64,000 nucleotides of DNA from Arthrobacter terricola. Its GTDB lineage: Bacteria > Actinomycetota > Actinomycetes > Actinomycetales > Micrococcaceae. Location of the stretch: NCBI RefSeq assembly GCF_004354015.1, contig NZ_SMRU01000015.1, forward strand, positions 1 through 64,000. The letters run 5' to 3'. The notes under the pieces are model-generated. The model made no database searches. It was not told the DNA's origin and saw only the letters and a list, made by a program, of their open reading frames with translations. Both the position numbers and the translations under genes were made by a program. Positions 8,471-18,379 of the stretch are shown in pieces; positions within the stretch are counted from its first letter, which is position 1, and each line of letters begins with the position of its first letter.

Positions 8471-9442
8471 CTACAAGCGTGCCTTCGCGGCGAGATCGTG
8501 GCGGGGATCGGCGTCGGAAGTTGCGGCGGCGAACGCCTTGACGGCTTCTTCCGCTTCTTTGTTCAGGTTCTGGGGGACGGCGACGTCGATTGTCACCAAA
8601 AGATCGCCGGTGACCTTAGCGGTCTTCACGCCGCGGCCCTTGACCCTGAGCGTGCGACCGGACGGAGTGCCGGCCGGAACGCGCACGGTGACAGAATCGC
8701 CGTCGAGCGTTGGAACGTGGATATTGGCACCCAAGGCGGCCTCAGCGAAAGTGACCGGCACGTGGATGCGGATGTTGTCGCCGTCGCGGTTGAAGAAATC
8801 GTGCGGCTTGACGTTCACCGTGACGATGAGGTCGCCATTGCCCGCGGCCCCGGGGTTTCCCTTGCCGCGCTGGCGCACCTTCTGGCCATCCCTGATTCCT
8901 GCGGGGATCTTGACGTCGATGACGTTGCCGTTGCTTTCGCGCAGGCTGACCGTGGTTCCGTGGATGGACCCGGCGAACGAAATGGACGTGGACGCCGTCC
9001 GGTCGCTGCCCTTTTGCGGGGCGCGCTGGTAACCGGGCTGGGCGCCGCCGAAACCGCCACCGAAGAGGTCAGCGAACTCCGGAGGAAGTCCGCCCGCGCC
9101 GGAAGGCTGGCGGGCGCCGCCGCCGAAAAGCCCGCCGAACAAGTCCTCGAAGCCACCATTCGCCGGCCCGCCGGCCCCACGTCCCGCACCCGGAGCGAAG
9201 CGCGCCCCACCCATGGCACGGATGGCGTCGTACTGCTGGCGCTCCTCGGGATCGGAAAGCACCGAATACGCCTCGGAAATATCCTTGAACTTCTTCTCCG
9301 CGGCAGCATCCCCGGCATTGGTATCCGGGTGATACTTCCGCGCAAGCTTGCGGTAAGACTTCTTGATATCAGCGTCAGAGGCGTCCTTGGCGACACCAAG
9401 GATGGCGTAAAAGTCCTTCTCAACCCAGTCCTGGCTGGCCAA
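8471..9442 (-). CDS. dnaJ: DnaJ/CbpA-type co-chaperone without zinc finger
   Basis: 323 residues. The J domain occupies residues 8-75 with the DnaK-stimulating HPD tripeptide at 38-40 (KYHPDTN). A glycine-rich segment follows (about 78-150, GGARFAPGAGRGAGG and repeats), then the C-terminal substrate-binding domain (about 160-310). The four CxxCxGxG zinc-binding repeats of classical DnaJ are absent, so it has CbpA-like architecture. It delivers unfolded proteins to DnaK. It lies in the heat-shock operon between grpE and hspR, separated from grpE by a 266-base gap full of inverted repeats that may dampen or process the transcript. Confidence 0.93.
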   Translation of the reverse strand: MASQDWVEKDFYAILGVAKDASDADIKKSYRKLARKYHPDTNAGDAAAEKKFKDISEAYSVLSDPEERQQYDAIRAMGGARFAPGAGRGAGGPANGGFEDLFGGLFGGGARQPSGAGGLPPEFADLFGGGFGGAQPGYQRAPQKGSDRTASTSISFAGSIHGTTVSLRESNGNVIDVKIPAGIRDGQKVRQRGKGNPGAAGNGDLIVTVNVKPHDFFNRDGDNIRIHVPVTFAEAALGANIHVPTLDGDSVTVRVPAGTPSGRTLRVKGRGVKTAKVTGDLLVTIDVAVPQNLNKEAEEAVKAFAAATSDADPRHDLAAKARL

Positions 9443-9500
9443 GGGCGTTTCCTTTCAAATCAACAAAAGCGCTACGGCGAGAATACCGCGCGAGCCGTAG

Positions 9501-9657
9501 CGGATGAGGGGGCCCGGGAGTGGCATCTAAGGATCTGGCCGAGGGCCCCGACACGAGCTTGCGAGTGTTGGGAAGGCCAATATCCGCTGCCGAAGCCGGG
9601 TGGCTAACGATCGGAGATCGTCAGCCACCCGGCGAAGGGGCGGGGCCCCCTCATCCG
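9501..9657. repeat. Nested inverted repeats between grpE and dnaJ
   Basis: The 266-base gap holds several stems. An outer pair of perfect 15-base arms lies at 9501-9515 (CGGATGAGGGGGCCC) and 9643-9657. Inside it is an 18-base stem with one mismatch, 9595-9612 against 9616-9633, with a three-base loop. Just beside it, a nine-base stem pairs 9470-9478 with 9494-9502. On the dnaK-operon transcript these could act as an attenuator, processing site or RNA stability element. They could also be a REP-like mobile repeat. No coding ORF is evident in the gap. Confidence 0.8.
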
Positions 9658-9708
9658 GGAAGGCGCGGTGACCGCGGCAAAGGTGACCACCGGTGACACG
9701 GTGACCAG

Positions 9709-10380
9709 CTACGCCGGCACCGCCACGACCACCTGGGCTGCGCGCAGTACGCGGTCTCCGGACCGGTAACCGGAACGCAGCACCTGGCTGACGGTATCTA
9801 CTTCGAGGTCCTCGCCCGGCTGCTGGATGAGCGCTTCGTGGATGGTGGGGTCGAATTCGACTCCGGTTTCCGCGATGCGTTCGAGGCCGTACGTCTTCAG
9901 CGCGCTCTCCAGCTTAGTGGCGATCGCGGCGAACGGGCCGTCCGCGAGGTCGCCGTGCTGGCGGGCGGCGTCGACGTCGTCGAGCACCGGGAGCAGGGAG
10001 TTGAGGACGCCGATGACGGCCATTTCCCCTGCGACGGCGCGGTCGCGTTCGACCCGCTTGCGGTAGTTGACGTACTCGGCCTGCAGGCGCAGGAGGTCGT
10101 TGCGGAGTTCCGCGGCCTCTGCTGCGGCCGACGCGCCGGGCGCTACGGACTCTTCCGCGGGAACCTCGACGCCGTTGAGGATTTCCTCGGCCTGGGACAA
10201 CGCATCCGCGGTGGCAGCGTCGGACCCTGCGGCATCGTTGGAACCAGCTGCCGATCCCTGTGAGGGGCGCGCGGCCCCGGTCTCCGGGTCAACCTTGCGG
10301 TTGTCCCGAATGACCGGCTTCTGCTGCTCGTTGCCCTCGTTGGAAGGTGAGTGATCTGCTTCGTTGCCGTGGTGGGGCAT
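9709..10380 (-). CDS. grpE: GrpE nucleotide exchange factor
   Basis: 223-residue GrpE, which releases ADP from DnaK. A long low-complexity acidic N-terminus (about residues 1-80) precedes the coiled-coil dimer helix (AEAAELRNDLLRLQAEYVNY) and the conserved YRKRVERDR stretch. The C-terminal beta domain ends with VDTVSQVLRSGYRSGDRVLR and a final QVVVAVP segment, as in the family. The ATG lies two bases after the dnaK stop and uses the AAGAAG at the dnaK 3' end as ribosome-binding site, so the two are tightly coupled. Length is slightly above the usual because of the N-terminal tail. Confidence 0.95.
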   Translation of the reverse strand: MPHHGNEADHSPSNEGNEQQKPVIRDNRKVDPETGAARPSQGSAAGSNDAAGSDAATADALSQAEEILNGVEVPAEESVAPGASAAAEAAELRNDLLRLQAEYVNYRKRVERDRAVAGEMAVIGVLNSLLPVLDDVDAARQHGDLADGPFAAIATKLESALKTYGLERIAETGVEFDPTIHEALIQQPGEDLEVDTVSQVLRSGYRSGDRVLRAAQVVVAVPA

Positions 10381-10382
10381 GA

Positions 10383-12296
<1,914 letters not shown>

Positions 12297-12323
12297 TCAG
12301 GCCTCACTCAAAGTCAATCCAAA

Positions 12324-12344
12324 GTTGAGTCAGCTACGCTCAAC
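12324..12344. promoter_or_regulatory. HAIR-like HspR operator 2
   Basis: GTTGAGT, seven bases, GCTCAAC: a near-perfect inverted repeat with the HAIR spacing, 53 bases (five helical turns) from the first site, so two HspR dimers could bind the same face. An additional ACTCAA half-site is at 12306-12311. Confidence 0.82.
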
Positions 12345-12443
12345 TTCTCTTCAAGCACTCGCAAAAACCCCTAAAACACAAGGATTTCGAGCGGTTTTCG
12401 CCGTGGGAGAACGGCGCGCGGAACGCTAGTGAGGCACAGTTCC

Positions 12444-13352
12444 TTAGAGAGCCCGACGGCGGTCCGCCCACCTGGGTGCGGTGCGCCCGCTCCCCTGCCC
12501 CGCCGCGAGGACCAGCGGCATCGGCTTGTACACCCACGCCACGAGCACCACGGAAATGATCATCAAGAGGAACCAGGAAACCAGTTTTTCCGCGGACACG
12601 ATACGCCAGCCGTCGAGCTGGCTCGGATACAGCCAGGCATGGGACCATGTGGCGATGTTCTCGGCGATCCAGATGAACAGTGCCACCAGCAGGAACGCCA
12701 CCACCAAGGGCATCCGGAATCGATGGCGAAACACTCGATAATGCATGACGCAGCGGCCGTAGAGCACTCCGACGGCGATGAGCAAGACCCATCGGGCATC
12801 GACAATGAAGTGGTGCGAGAAGAAGTTCACATAGATCGCGGCTGCGAGGATCGCGGTGATCCACCGCGGCGGGTACCGGTCGAAGTGCAGGTCGAACACC
12901 CGGTAGACACGGACCATGTATGAGCCGACGGAGGCATACATGAAGCCGCTGAAGAGCGGAACCGCACCGACCCTCAGAACCCCCTCGGCCTCGTAGGACC
13001 ACGAGCCGATATCGGTTTTGAACAGTTCCATGACGGTTCCGACGAGGTGGAAAAGCACGATCACCCTGAGCTCGCGCACCGTCTCCAGCTTCGTGGCGAC
13101 CATCAGGATTTGGATCACGACGGCGGCAATCGTCAGGAAGTCGTTCCTGGCCAGGGCAGCACCGGCGGGGTACCAAAGGTGCGCGCCAAGAATCACAGCC
13201 AGAAGGGAAGCGCCGAAGATGCATGCCCATGCCTGCTTGATTCCGAAGACCGTGAACTCGACCAGCCCGGACCGGAGTCCCCCGGCGGCAGAGCCAAGGA
13301 ACCGCGCGGCACTCGCGTCAATACGTGCCTCAACGGCGGTGAGATCACGCAC
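12444..13352 (-). CDS. DUF817 integral membrane protein
   Basis: 302 residues with about seven to eight hydrophobic helices (for example FGASLLAVILGAHLW, LTIAAVVIQILMVATKL, WVLLIAVGVLYG, VAFLLVALFIWIAENIATW). Conserved-looking charged and aromatic stretches are ELFKTDIGSWSY and FSGFMYASVGSYMVRVYRVF, which match the DUF817 family of unknown function. The start is a GTG with an AGGGAGG site six bases upstream; it begins 11 bases after the mpaB-like gene, so it is the third gene of a tetR-mpaB-DUF817 operon. The operon context, with an MpaB oxygenase, suggests lipid or membrane chemistry; that is inference. Confidence 0.75.
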   Translation of the reverse strand: MRDLTAVEARIDASAARFLGSAAGGLRSGLVEFTVFGIKQAWACIFGASLLAVILGAHLWYPAGAALARNDFLTIAAVVIQILMVATKLETVRELRVIVLFHLVGTVMELFKTDIGSWSYEAEGVLRVGAVPLFSGFMYASVGSYMVRVYRVFDLHFDRYPPRWITAILAAAIYVNFFSHHFIVDARWVLLIAVGVLYGRCVMHYRVFRHRFRMPLVVAFLLVALFIWIAENIATWSHAWLYPSQLDGWRIVSAEKLVSWFLLMIISVVLVAWVYKPMPLVLAAGQGSGRTAPRWADRRRAL

Positions 13353-13363
13353 CGGCAGCCTCC

Positions 13364-14182
13364 CTACCCGCGCGCGCCGCGGTTAGGACGAACCTCAGCC
13401 GGAACGAGTTGCCCCAAGTAGTGGTCCTTCGGCCAATGCCTGACCCTCCGCGGCAGCCTCGGGTAGGTCGCGGACAGCAAGCGCATGGTTCCGTCGAAGC
13501 CAACCCGATGGCGCCCGCTCCACCGCAAGCCGAACCCCTCGCGCAGTTCCTCGGGCAGCAGGCCGGCAGTGAGCAACCGGGCCAAGGGCATGGTCAGCTT
13601 CAGGAGGATCGGACCCTTGGTGGGATACAGGAGGTCGCGCGAAATCCTTCGGGCGGCAGCATCCGGCTGGAGCTTCCGGAGCGATTCGTTCCAGTACTCC
13701 GCGAACGCCGCACGGTCCGCCGGCCAGAGATCGGCAGGCAACTGGAGGGCCGTCCCGATCCGTGCGTACTCGGCGTAGATGCGGTCGGCGGCGTCGTCGT
13801 CGAGCGCTCCGTGGACCATTTCGTAAACGGTGACCGCCGTGTCGTAAAGGGTCGCCACGACCCAAAGCTGGGATTCGGCGTCGAACGCGTTGTAGCCCTT
13901 GGATTCCCCGTCGGCCTCCCGACGCACCGGCGCGTGCGCACGGTTCACCGCCCGGCGGACGGCGGCCAGTTGCTCGTCGGATCCGTAGATGACGGCGTAG
14001 ACGTAGGTCATGGTGGCGCGGAGCCTGTCGAGCGGCCGGTCGGCGAAATCACTATGGTTCGCCACTCCGTGGCCTACTGCCGGGTTGGCGATTTGCATGA
14101 GGATGGCCCGTCCGGCTCCAGCGAGCAGGACGCCTTCCGCTCCGATATCCGCCAATCCCCGGATCATGGAATACTGCGCCAT
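13364..14182 (-). CDS. MpaB-family (DUF2236) oxygenase
   Basis: 272 residues. The family contains heme-dependent oxygenases such as the rubber oxygenase and MpaB. Supporting segments are GAGRAILMQIANPAVGHGVANHSDF near the N-terminus, RLRATMTYVYAVIYG, and VATLYDTAVTVYEMVHG, in the order typical of DUF2236 proteins. The frame stays open further upstream, but that region overlaps the tetR coding sequence; the ATG at 14182, 22 bases after the tetR stop, gives the normal family length and is preferred. Substrate is unknown. It lies between its probable regulator TetR and a DUF817 membrane protein. Confidence 0.8.
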   Translation of the reverse strand: MAQYSMIRGLADIGAEGVLLAGAGRAILMQIANPAVGHGVANHSDFADRPLDRLRATMTYVYAVIYGSDEQLAAVRRAVNRAHAPVRREADGESKGYNAFDAESQLWVVATLYDTAVTVYEMVHGALDDDAADRIYAEYARIGTALQLPADLWPADRAAFAEYWNESLRKLQPDAAARRISRDLLYPTKGPILLKLTMPLARLLTAGLLPEELREGFGLRWSGRHRVGFDGTMRLLSATYPRLPRRVRHWPKDHYLGQLVPAEVRPNRGARG

Positions 14183-14204
14183 CCAGTTAATGTACCGTCG
14201 GCGG

Positions 14205-14930
14205 CTACAAGCCAACGATTCCGAGCAGGACCGCCAACTGGTGCTCGAAAAGCTCATCGCGCGCGGCGAAGGTGTCCGCCCCGTACTGCCCGAAAACCTC
14301 GAAACTGATCGCCCCGAAAAGGGACGTCCACACGAGCACGCCTCGCGCTAGGACCGCTTCCGGAACAGACAGGCCGAGTTCGTGGCGGATCGCGTGGAGG
14401 TCCCGCGCCAGGGCGGGCGGAATCACGACGGCGGACGGCGGCTCGGCGGCCATGGCACCTGCGCGGTGGGCGGCGTCGAAGATCCCGACCAGGCGGTAGA
14501 TGACGCGCGTCCCGGGGCCGGTAGTGCGTTCGGCCGGCGCCTGATATCCGGGAACGGGGCTGCCGAACAACAGCGCATAACTGGAGGGCTCGCGCAGCGC
14601 CCAGTCGCGAACCGCACGACCGAGGGCAAGGAACCTGCCGCGGTAGTCGCCTTCGGGCAGGATATCGACGGCAGCGTCGACCTGGTCGCCCAACTCGCCG
14701 TAGGCGTCGATCAGCAGGAGGGTCAGGAGTTCGTCGCGGCTCTCGACGTAGCGGTACACAGCGGAGGATACGACGCCGAGATCCCGGGCGACGGCGCGAA
14801 GGGAGAGCGCGGCGGCACCATGCAGGGCCAAGTGTTCGCGGCCGAGCCGAATGATGTCCGCGACGGTCTGTGCCCGGGCCCGCTCGCGGGGAGTCGGGGG
14901 CTTTTCTTGGGTGGAAAGTGTCCGGGTCAT
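14205..14930 (-). CDS. TetR-family regulator with WHG-type C-terminus
   Basis: 241 residues. The N-terminal helix-turn-helix (about residues 17-65) reads TVADIIRLGREHLALHG, then LSLRAVARDLGVVSSAVYRYV. The C-terminal domain includes VLVWTSLFGAISFEVFGQYG, typical of the TetR WHG-type ligand/dimer domain. The frame is open far upstream into the divergent gene, but the ATG at 14930 gives standard TetR length. It is divergent from an NAD(P)-binding epimerase gene, and the shared intergenic region holds two near-identical palindromes that are very likely its operators. It should therefore repress both its own operon (tetR-mpaB-DUF817) and the epimerase. Confidence 0.9.
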   Translation of the reverse strand: MTRTLSTQEKPPTPRERARAQTVADIIRLGREHLALHGAAALSLRAVARDLGVVSSAVYRYVESRDELLTLLLIDAYGELGDQVDAAVDILPEGDYRGRFLALGRAVRDWALREPSSYALLFGSPVPGYQAPAERTTGPGTRVIYRLVGIFDAAHRAGAMAAEPPSAVVIPPALARDLHAIRHELGLSVPEAVLARGVLVWTSLFGAISFEVFGQYGADTFAARDELFEHQLAVLLGIVGL

Positions 14931-14971
14931 GCACCAAGCATGGCACAAGAAAGAGCAGCAGCAACAAATGT

Positions 14972-14982
14972 GAGCAGTGCTC
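14972..14982. promoter_or_regulatory. TetR operator, partial palindrome
   Basis: GAGCAGTGCTC, an odd-centred palindrome matching the core of the stronger site at 15020-15034. Its centre is 50 bases from that site. Confidence 0.7.
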
Positions 14983-15019
14983 TTGACTTGCAGCCCACCC
15001 ACGGTCCATTCTGAATACA

Positions 15020-15034
15020 GAGAGCACTGCTCTC
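15020..15034. promoter_or_regulatory. TetR operator, 15-bp palindrome
   Basis: GAGAGCACTGCTCTC, perfect seven-base arms around one base, in the divergent tetR/epimerase region. The same core recurs at 14972-14982, which argues for specific binding by the adjacent TetR protein. Confidence 0.8.
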
Positions 15035-15069
15035 CATATTCGAAAATCGAGCAGGAAGCGAGCGTTGCC

Positions 15070-16026
15070 ATGTATGTCGTCACCGGAGCGGGCCCCATCG
15101 GCTGGACCATTGCCGAACACCTTGCCGGCCAAGGGAAGAACGTACGCATCCTGACGCGCTCGGGAAGCGGTCCGGACCACCCGCTGGTCGAAAAACTGCG
15201 CGTGGATGTTTCGGACCCGGTGGCCTTGGGACAAATGTTCGACGGCGCTTCGGCGGTTTTCCACTGCATCCACGGCTCCGCCTACAGGGCCAAGGCCTGG
15301 GCCGCCGAACTCCCGGAAGCGGAGCGGGTGGTGATGGACGCAGTGGCGGCCGCGGGCGCCGTCGTCGTTTTTCCCGAAAGCCTGTATTCCTATAGCGAGC
15401 CGGACAGGGTCATCACCGAAAGCAGCCCGCGGGAAGCCGCAGGCGGCAAGCGCGGAATCCGGACCGCGCTCCTGAAGGCCCGGGCGGCACATCCGGCCGA
15501 CACCGTCAGCGTGGTGGCCGGCGACTATTTCGGGCCGCGCGCCCGGCTGGCCCACGCCGGCGAGCGCATGGTCCCGCTGGTCCTTTCGGGCAAGACGGTC
15601 CAAGTGCTCGGGAGCGCCGACCAGCCCCATTCGTTCACTTACGTCCCCGACCTCGCAGCGGCCATGGTCACCGCCGCGCAACGCCCGGAGCTTTGGAACT
15701 CGGTACTTCACGCGCCCACCTTGCCTCCGCTGACGATGCGGGAAATCGCGACGGCGTTCGCCACCGCCGCTGGGGTGGCGGCGCCGAAACTCAGCGTCGT
15801 GCCGGGGTGGCTGCTGCGGACGCTCGGGCTGGCCTCGACGGACATGCGCGAGCTTGCCGAGATGTTGTACCAGTTCGAGCGGCCGTTCGTCATGGACTCG
15901 AGCGCGAGCGAGCGGCTCCTGGGCTTCGGGCCGACGCCACTCAAGGAAGCCTCCGCCGCCACCGTCGCCTGGTGGAGTTTGTGTACAGCTAACACCCCTC
16001 AAAACACCCGGCAAAACGCTTCTTAA
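15070..16026 (+). CDS. NAD(P)-dependent epimerase/dehydratase-like protein
   Basis: 318-residue Rossmann-fold protein of the extended or atypical SDR class. It begins MYVVTGAGPIGWTIAEHLAG, a glycine-rich dinucleotide-binding loop. SYSEPDRVITE and PHSFTYVPDLAAAMV are family-like, but the usual YxxxK pair is not obvious, so it may be an NmrA-like or reductase-type member. Start at 15070 follows an AGGAAG site and yields the normal N-terminus. The last 16 residues are encoded by an intergenic inverted-repeat element that also supplies the stop codon, so the C-terminus is probably not original. Divergent from a TetR regulator whose operators lie upstream. Substrate unknown. Confidence 0.8.
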   Translation: MYVVTGAGPIGWTIAEHLAGQGKNVRILTRSGSGPDHPLVEKLRVDVSDPVALGQMFDGASAVFHCIHGSAYRAKAWAAELPEAERVVMDAVAAAGAVVVFPESLYSYSEPDRVITESSPREAAGGKRGIRTALLKARAAHPADTVSVVAGDYFGPRARLAHAGERMVPLVLSGKTVQVLGSADQPHSFTYVPDLAAAMVTAAQRPELWNSVLHAPTLPPLTMREIATAFATAAGVAAPKLSVVPGWLLRTLGLASTDMRELAEMLYQFERPFVMDSSASERLLGFGPTPLKEASAATVAWWSLCTANTPQNTRQNAS

Positions 16027-16050
16027 GGTGTGGGAGCTGTACACAAACTA
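15975..16050. repeat. Inverted-repeat element A at convergent gene ends
   Basis: GTTTGTGTACAGCT at 15977-15990 is the reverse complement of 16035-16048, with a 44-base interior that can fold further (CACCCCT against AGGTGTGGG). It encodes the last 16 residues and stop of the epimerase and touches the stop codon of the convergent MMPL gene. A related element is at 59938-60000 and a single arm at 18354-18367. It probably serves as a two-way terminator. Confidence 0.85.
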
Positions 16051-18261
16051 CTGGAGTTTTGCCAGGCGACCCGGCCACCAGATGCGATGGCCGAGGTCGT
16101 AGGCCAGGGCAGGAACCAACAATGAACGGACAATGGTGGTGTCGAGCAATACTCCGAACGCCACGATGAAGGAAATCTGCGCGAGGAAAAGGATCGGGAT
16201 CACGCCGAGGGCCGCAAACGTGGCCGCAAGGACAACTCCGGCCGACGTGATCACCCCGCCTGTCGCGGTCAAGCCGCGGAGGATGCCCGGCCTTGTCCCC
16301 TGCAATGCGGACTCCTCGCGCACCCTCGTCATGAGGAAGATGTTGTAATCCACGCCAAGCGCCACAAGGAACACGAACCCGAACAGCGGCACCGATGCGT
16401 CCGCCCCCGGGAACCCGAAGACGTGATTGAACACCATGGCGGAAACGCCCAGTGCTGCCGCGTAGGACAAAACCACCGTTCCAATCAGCAGCAACGGAGC
16501 CACGACAGCCCGCAGGAGCACCACCAACACCACCAAAATGACGCCGAGGACAATCGGAATGACCCGCCACAGATCGGCTTGCGCGCTCGAGTTGGTGTCA
16601 ATCGCCGTCGCGGTCACACCGCCCACCAGCAAACCGGGCGCCTCGCTTCGAAGGGCATCGCGCAGGGAGGCGACCGTCGCTTCGGCATCCGCGGAGTCCG
16701 CCTCGAAACGGAGGGTTGCGTTGATGAGCACGCGGCCGTCGCGGACCAACGGGTCGGCAGGGCCCTGCGTTCGGGGGGCGAGCCCCGCCGAAGTGAGGAG
16801 CGCGACGTCGGAAATTCCGTTTTGCGCCTTGGCCGCGGCGACCGCCTTGGTGGCGTTCTCCTGCGTCGCGACGATCACGATCGGGCTGCCGGCGCCGGCT
16901 GGATAATGGCGCCCGAGCTCCGACTGTCCCTCAACAGCTTCGGACTTGGTGAGGATGAGTTTGGACTGGGGAACACCACTCGCACTGAGCTGCGGAAGCC
17001 CCATGGCACAGGCAAGCAGGAGGACGGCGGTGCCGATCCAGACAGTCCTCGGCCGCTTCGAAATCATCCCGCTCAATCGCCGCCACAAACGTGGCACGTC
17101 GTCCGCGGCGGACCCGGGAGCGGACCCGGGATGTTCGTGCGGGACACGGGGCCAAAACGCGGCGCGCCCCAGCAGCCCCAGGACCGCCGGAAGGAAAGTG
17201 AAGCTCGCGATCATCGAAAAGACAATGCCGATGGCGCCGATGGGCCCCAAGCCGCGGTTTGAATTCAATTCCGAGAACAAGAGGCACAAGAGCGCCAAAG
17301 CGACGGTGACGCCGGATGCGAGGATCGCCCCGAAACTCCCACGATAGGCGCGGCCGATCGCTTCCCACTTGTTCTGCACATGGTTCAAGGCCTCCCGATA
17401 GCGGGATACAAAGAGCAATGCATAGTCCGTGGCGGCGCCGACCACCAGGATTGAAAGGATCCCCTGGCTCTGCCCCGTCAGCGGGACCACGCCCGCCTTC
17501 GCCAAGGCGAAAATCACCACGATGGAACCGCACAGCGCGAAAACCGCGGTCAGCAGGACTGCGAAGGGAAGGATCACGGAGCGGTAGACAGCCAACAGGA
17601 TGATCAAGACCGCCCCTAAAGCGGTGAAAAGCAGGATGCCGTCGATCCCGCCGAACGCCGTCACCAAGTCGGCGAGGAATCCGGCCGGACCGGTCACGTA
17701 GGAAGCGGTTCCAGCGGGTAGCCCGGCTGTGGAGAGGTAGTCGGCCATGACCCCGCGCAGGGACGCGATGCTGTCCTTGACTCCATTTCCGGACTGCACC
17801 GAGATAAGGAATTCCACCGCCTTTCCATCCCCCGACGGAACCGGGCCGATCACGGGAGGCTGTGCCGCCGTCGTACCCGTTCCTGCTTCTGCGGAGGCTG
17901 GCTTCACGACTCCGCGCGCGTCGGCGAGTTTCGCGCCCAATGCGGCAATCGACTTAAGGTCGGTGGGCCGCAATTGCTCGGGCGACGAAAGAAGCACGAC
18001 GGCGGGAACCGTACCGCCCGCCGCGAACTTGGCTTGCCAGGCGCTCGCCTCGGTGGATTCGGCGCTCGCGGGAAGGAACGACGCTTGGTCGTTGCTGGAG
18101 ACTTCGCTCAGCTTTCCAAAGGTCGGCCCGCCGATTCCTCCGACCGCCAACCAAAGGAGGAGCGCCATCGCCGACAGGAGGACCCAGCGGGCCCGGCGAG
18201 GCCTCCGCGCCCGACGGTCCGCAGTTGATTGGTCGATCTCTCCAAGTTTCTGCGCGTCCAC
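16048..18261 (-). CDS. MMPL-family RND transporter
   Basis: 737-residue polytopic membrane protein. It has a basic cytoplasmic N-terminus (RRARRPRRAR), a first helix (LLSAMALLLWLAVGGIGG), and a large extracytoplasmic loop. Five or so helices follow (LLFTALGAVLIILLAV, VLLTAVFALCGSIVVIFAL, GQSQGILSILVVGAATDYAL). A second loop and second helix bundle (LGVDYNIFLMTRVREES) give the two-fold MMPL repeat. The DYALL and DYNIFL motifs are typical for proton coupling. These pumps export lipids or drugs. The GTG at 18261, behind a run of G-rich bases, is the likely start; a longer open frame upstream crosses an operator-like palindrome. Its stop codon abuts the repeat element at 16048. Confidence 0.88.
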   Translation of the reverse strand: MDAQKLGEIDQSTADRRARRPRRARWVLLSAMALLLWLAVGGIGGPTFGKLSEVSSNDQASFLPASAESTEASAWQAKFAAGGTVPAVVLLSSPEQLRPTDLKSIAALGAKLADARGVVKPASAEAGTGTTAAQPPVIGPVPSGDGKAVEFLISVQSGNGVKDSIASLRGVMADYLSTAGLPAGTASYVTGPAGFLADLVTAFGGIDGILLFTALGAVLIILLAVYRSVILPFAVLLTAVFALCGSIVVIFALAKAGVVPLTGQSQGILSILVVGAATDYALLFVSRYREALNHVQNKWEAIGRAYRGSFGAILASGVTVALALLCLLFSELNSNRGLGPIGAIGIVFSMIASFTFLPAVLGLLGRAAFWPRVPHEHPGSAPGSAADDVPRLWRRLSGMISKRPRTVWIGTAVLLLACAMGLPQLSASGVPQSKLILTKSEAVEGQSELGRHYPAGAGSPIVIVATQENATKAVAAAKAQNGISDVALLTSAGLAPRTQGPADPLVRDGRVLINATLRFEADSADAEATVASLRDALRSEAPGLLVGGVTATAIDTNSSAQADLWRVIPIVLGVILVVLVVLLRAVVAPLLLIGTVVLSYAAALGVSAMVFNHVFGFPGADASVPLFGFVFLVALGVDYNIFLMTRVREESALQGTRPGILRGLTATGGVITSAGVVLAATFAALGVIPILFLAQISFIVAFGVLLDTTIVRSLLVPALAYDLGHRIWWPGRLAKLQ

Positions 18262-18293
18262 GACCCCACCCCTTGCCTTTAGCCCCAAGCATT

Positions 18294-18330
18294 TAGTTCC
18301 ATCATGGAATATATAACCCATGGAACTAAT
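18294..18330. promoter_or_regulatory. Inverted-repeat operator upstream of MMPL gene
   Basis: TTAGTTCCAT at 18294-18303 and ATGGAACTAA at 18321-18330 are perfect ten-base inverted arms. The left arm also forms a close palindrome TTCCAT-C-ATGGAA (18298-18310). It lies about 33 bases before the MMPL start and resembles MarR/TetR-type operators; no adjacent regulator gene matches it. Confidence 0.65.
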
Positions 18331-18353
18331 CTGGCTAGATTCCCTTCCCCCTA

Positions 18354-18367
18354 TACACAAACTCGGG
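18354..18367. repeat. Solitary arm of the TACACAAACTC repeat
   Basis: TACACAAACTCGGG is identical to 59990-60003, the right arm and flank of element B, but has no partner arm nearby. It lies just past the 3' end of the LacI gene and may be a decayed copy. Confidence 0.6.
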
Positions 18368-18379
18368 GGGTGAGGGGCG

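Noticed and set aside
12340..13230. Alternative minus-strand frame at the DUF817 locus
   Set aside because: It is an out-of-phase shadow of the membrane protein at 12444-13352, with Arg-rich composition and no helices.
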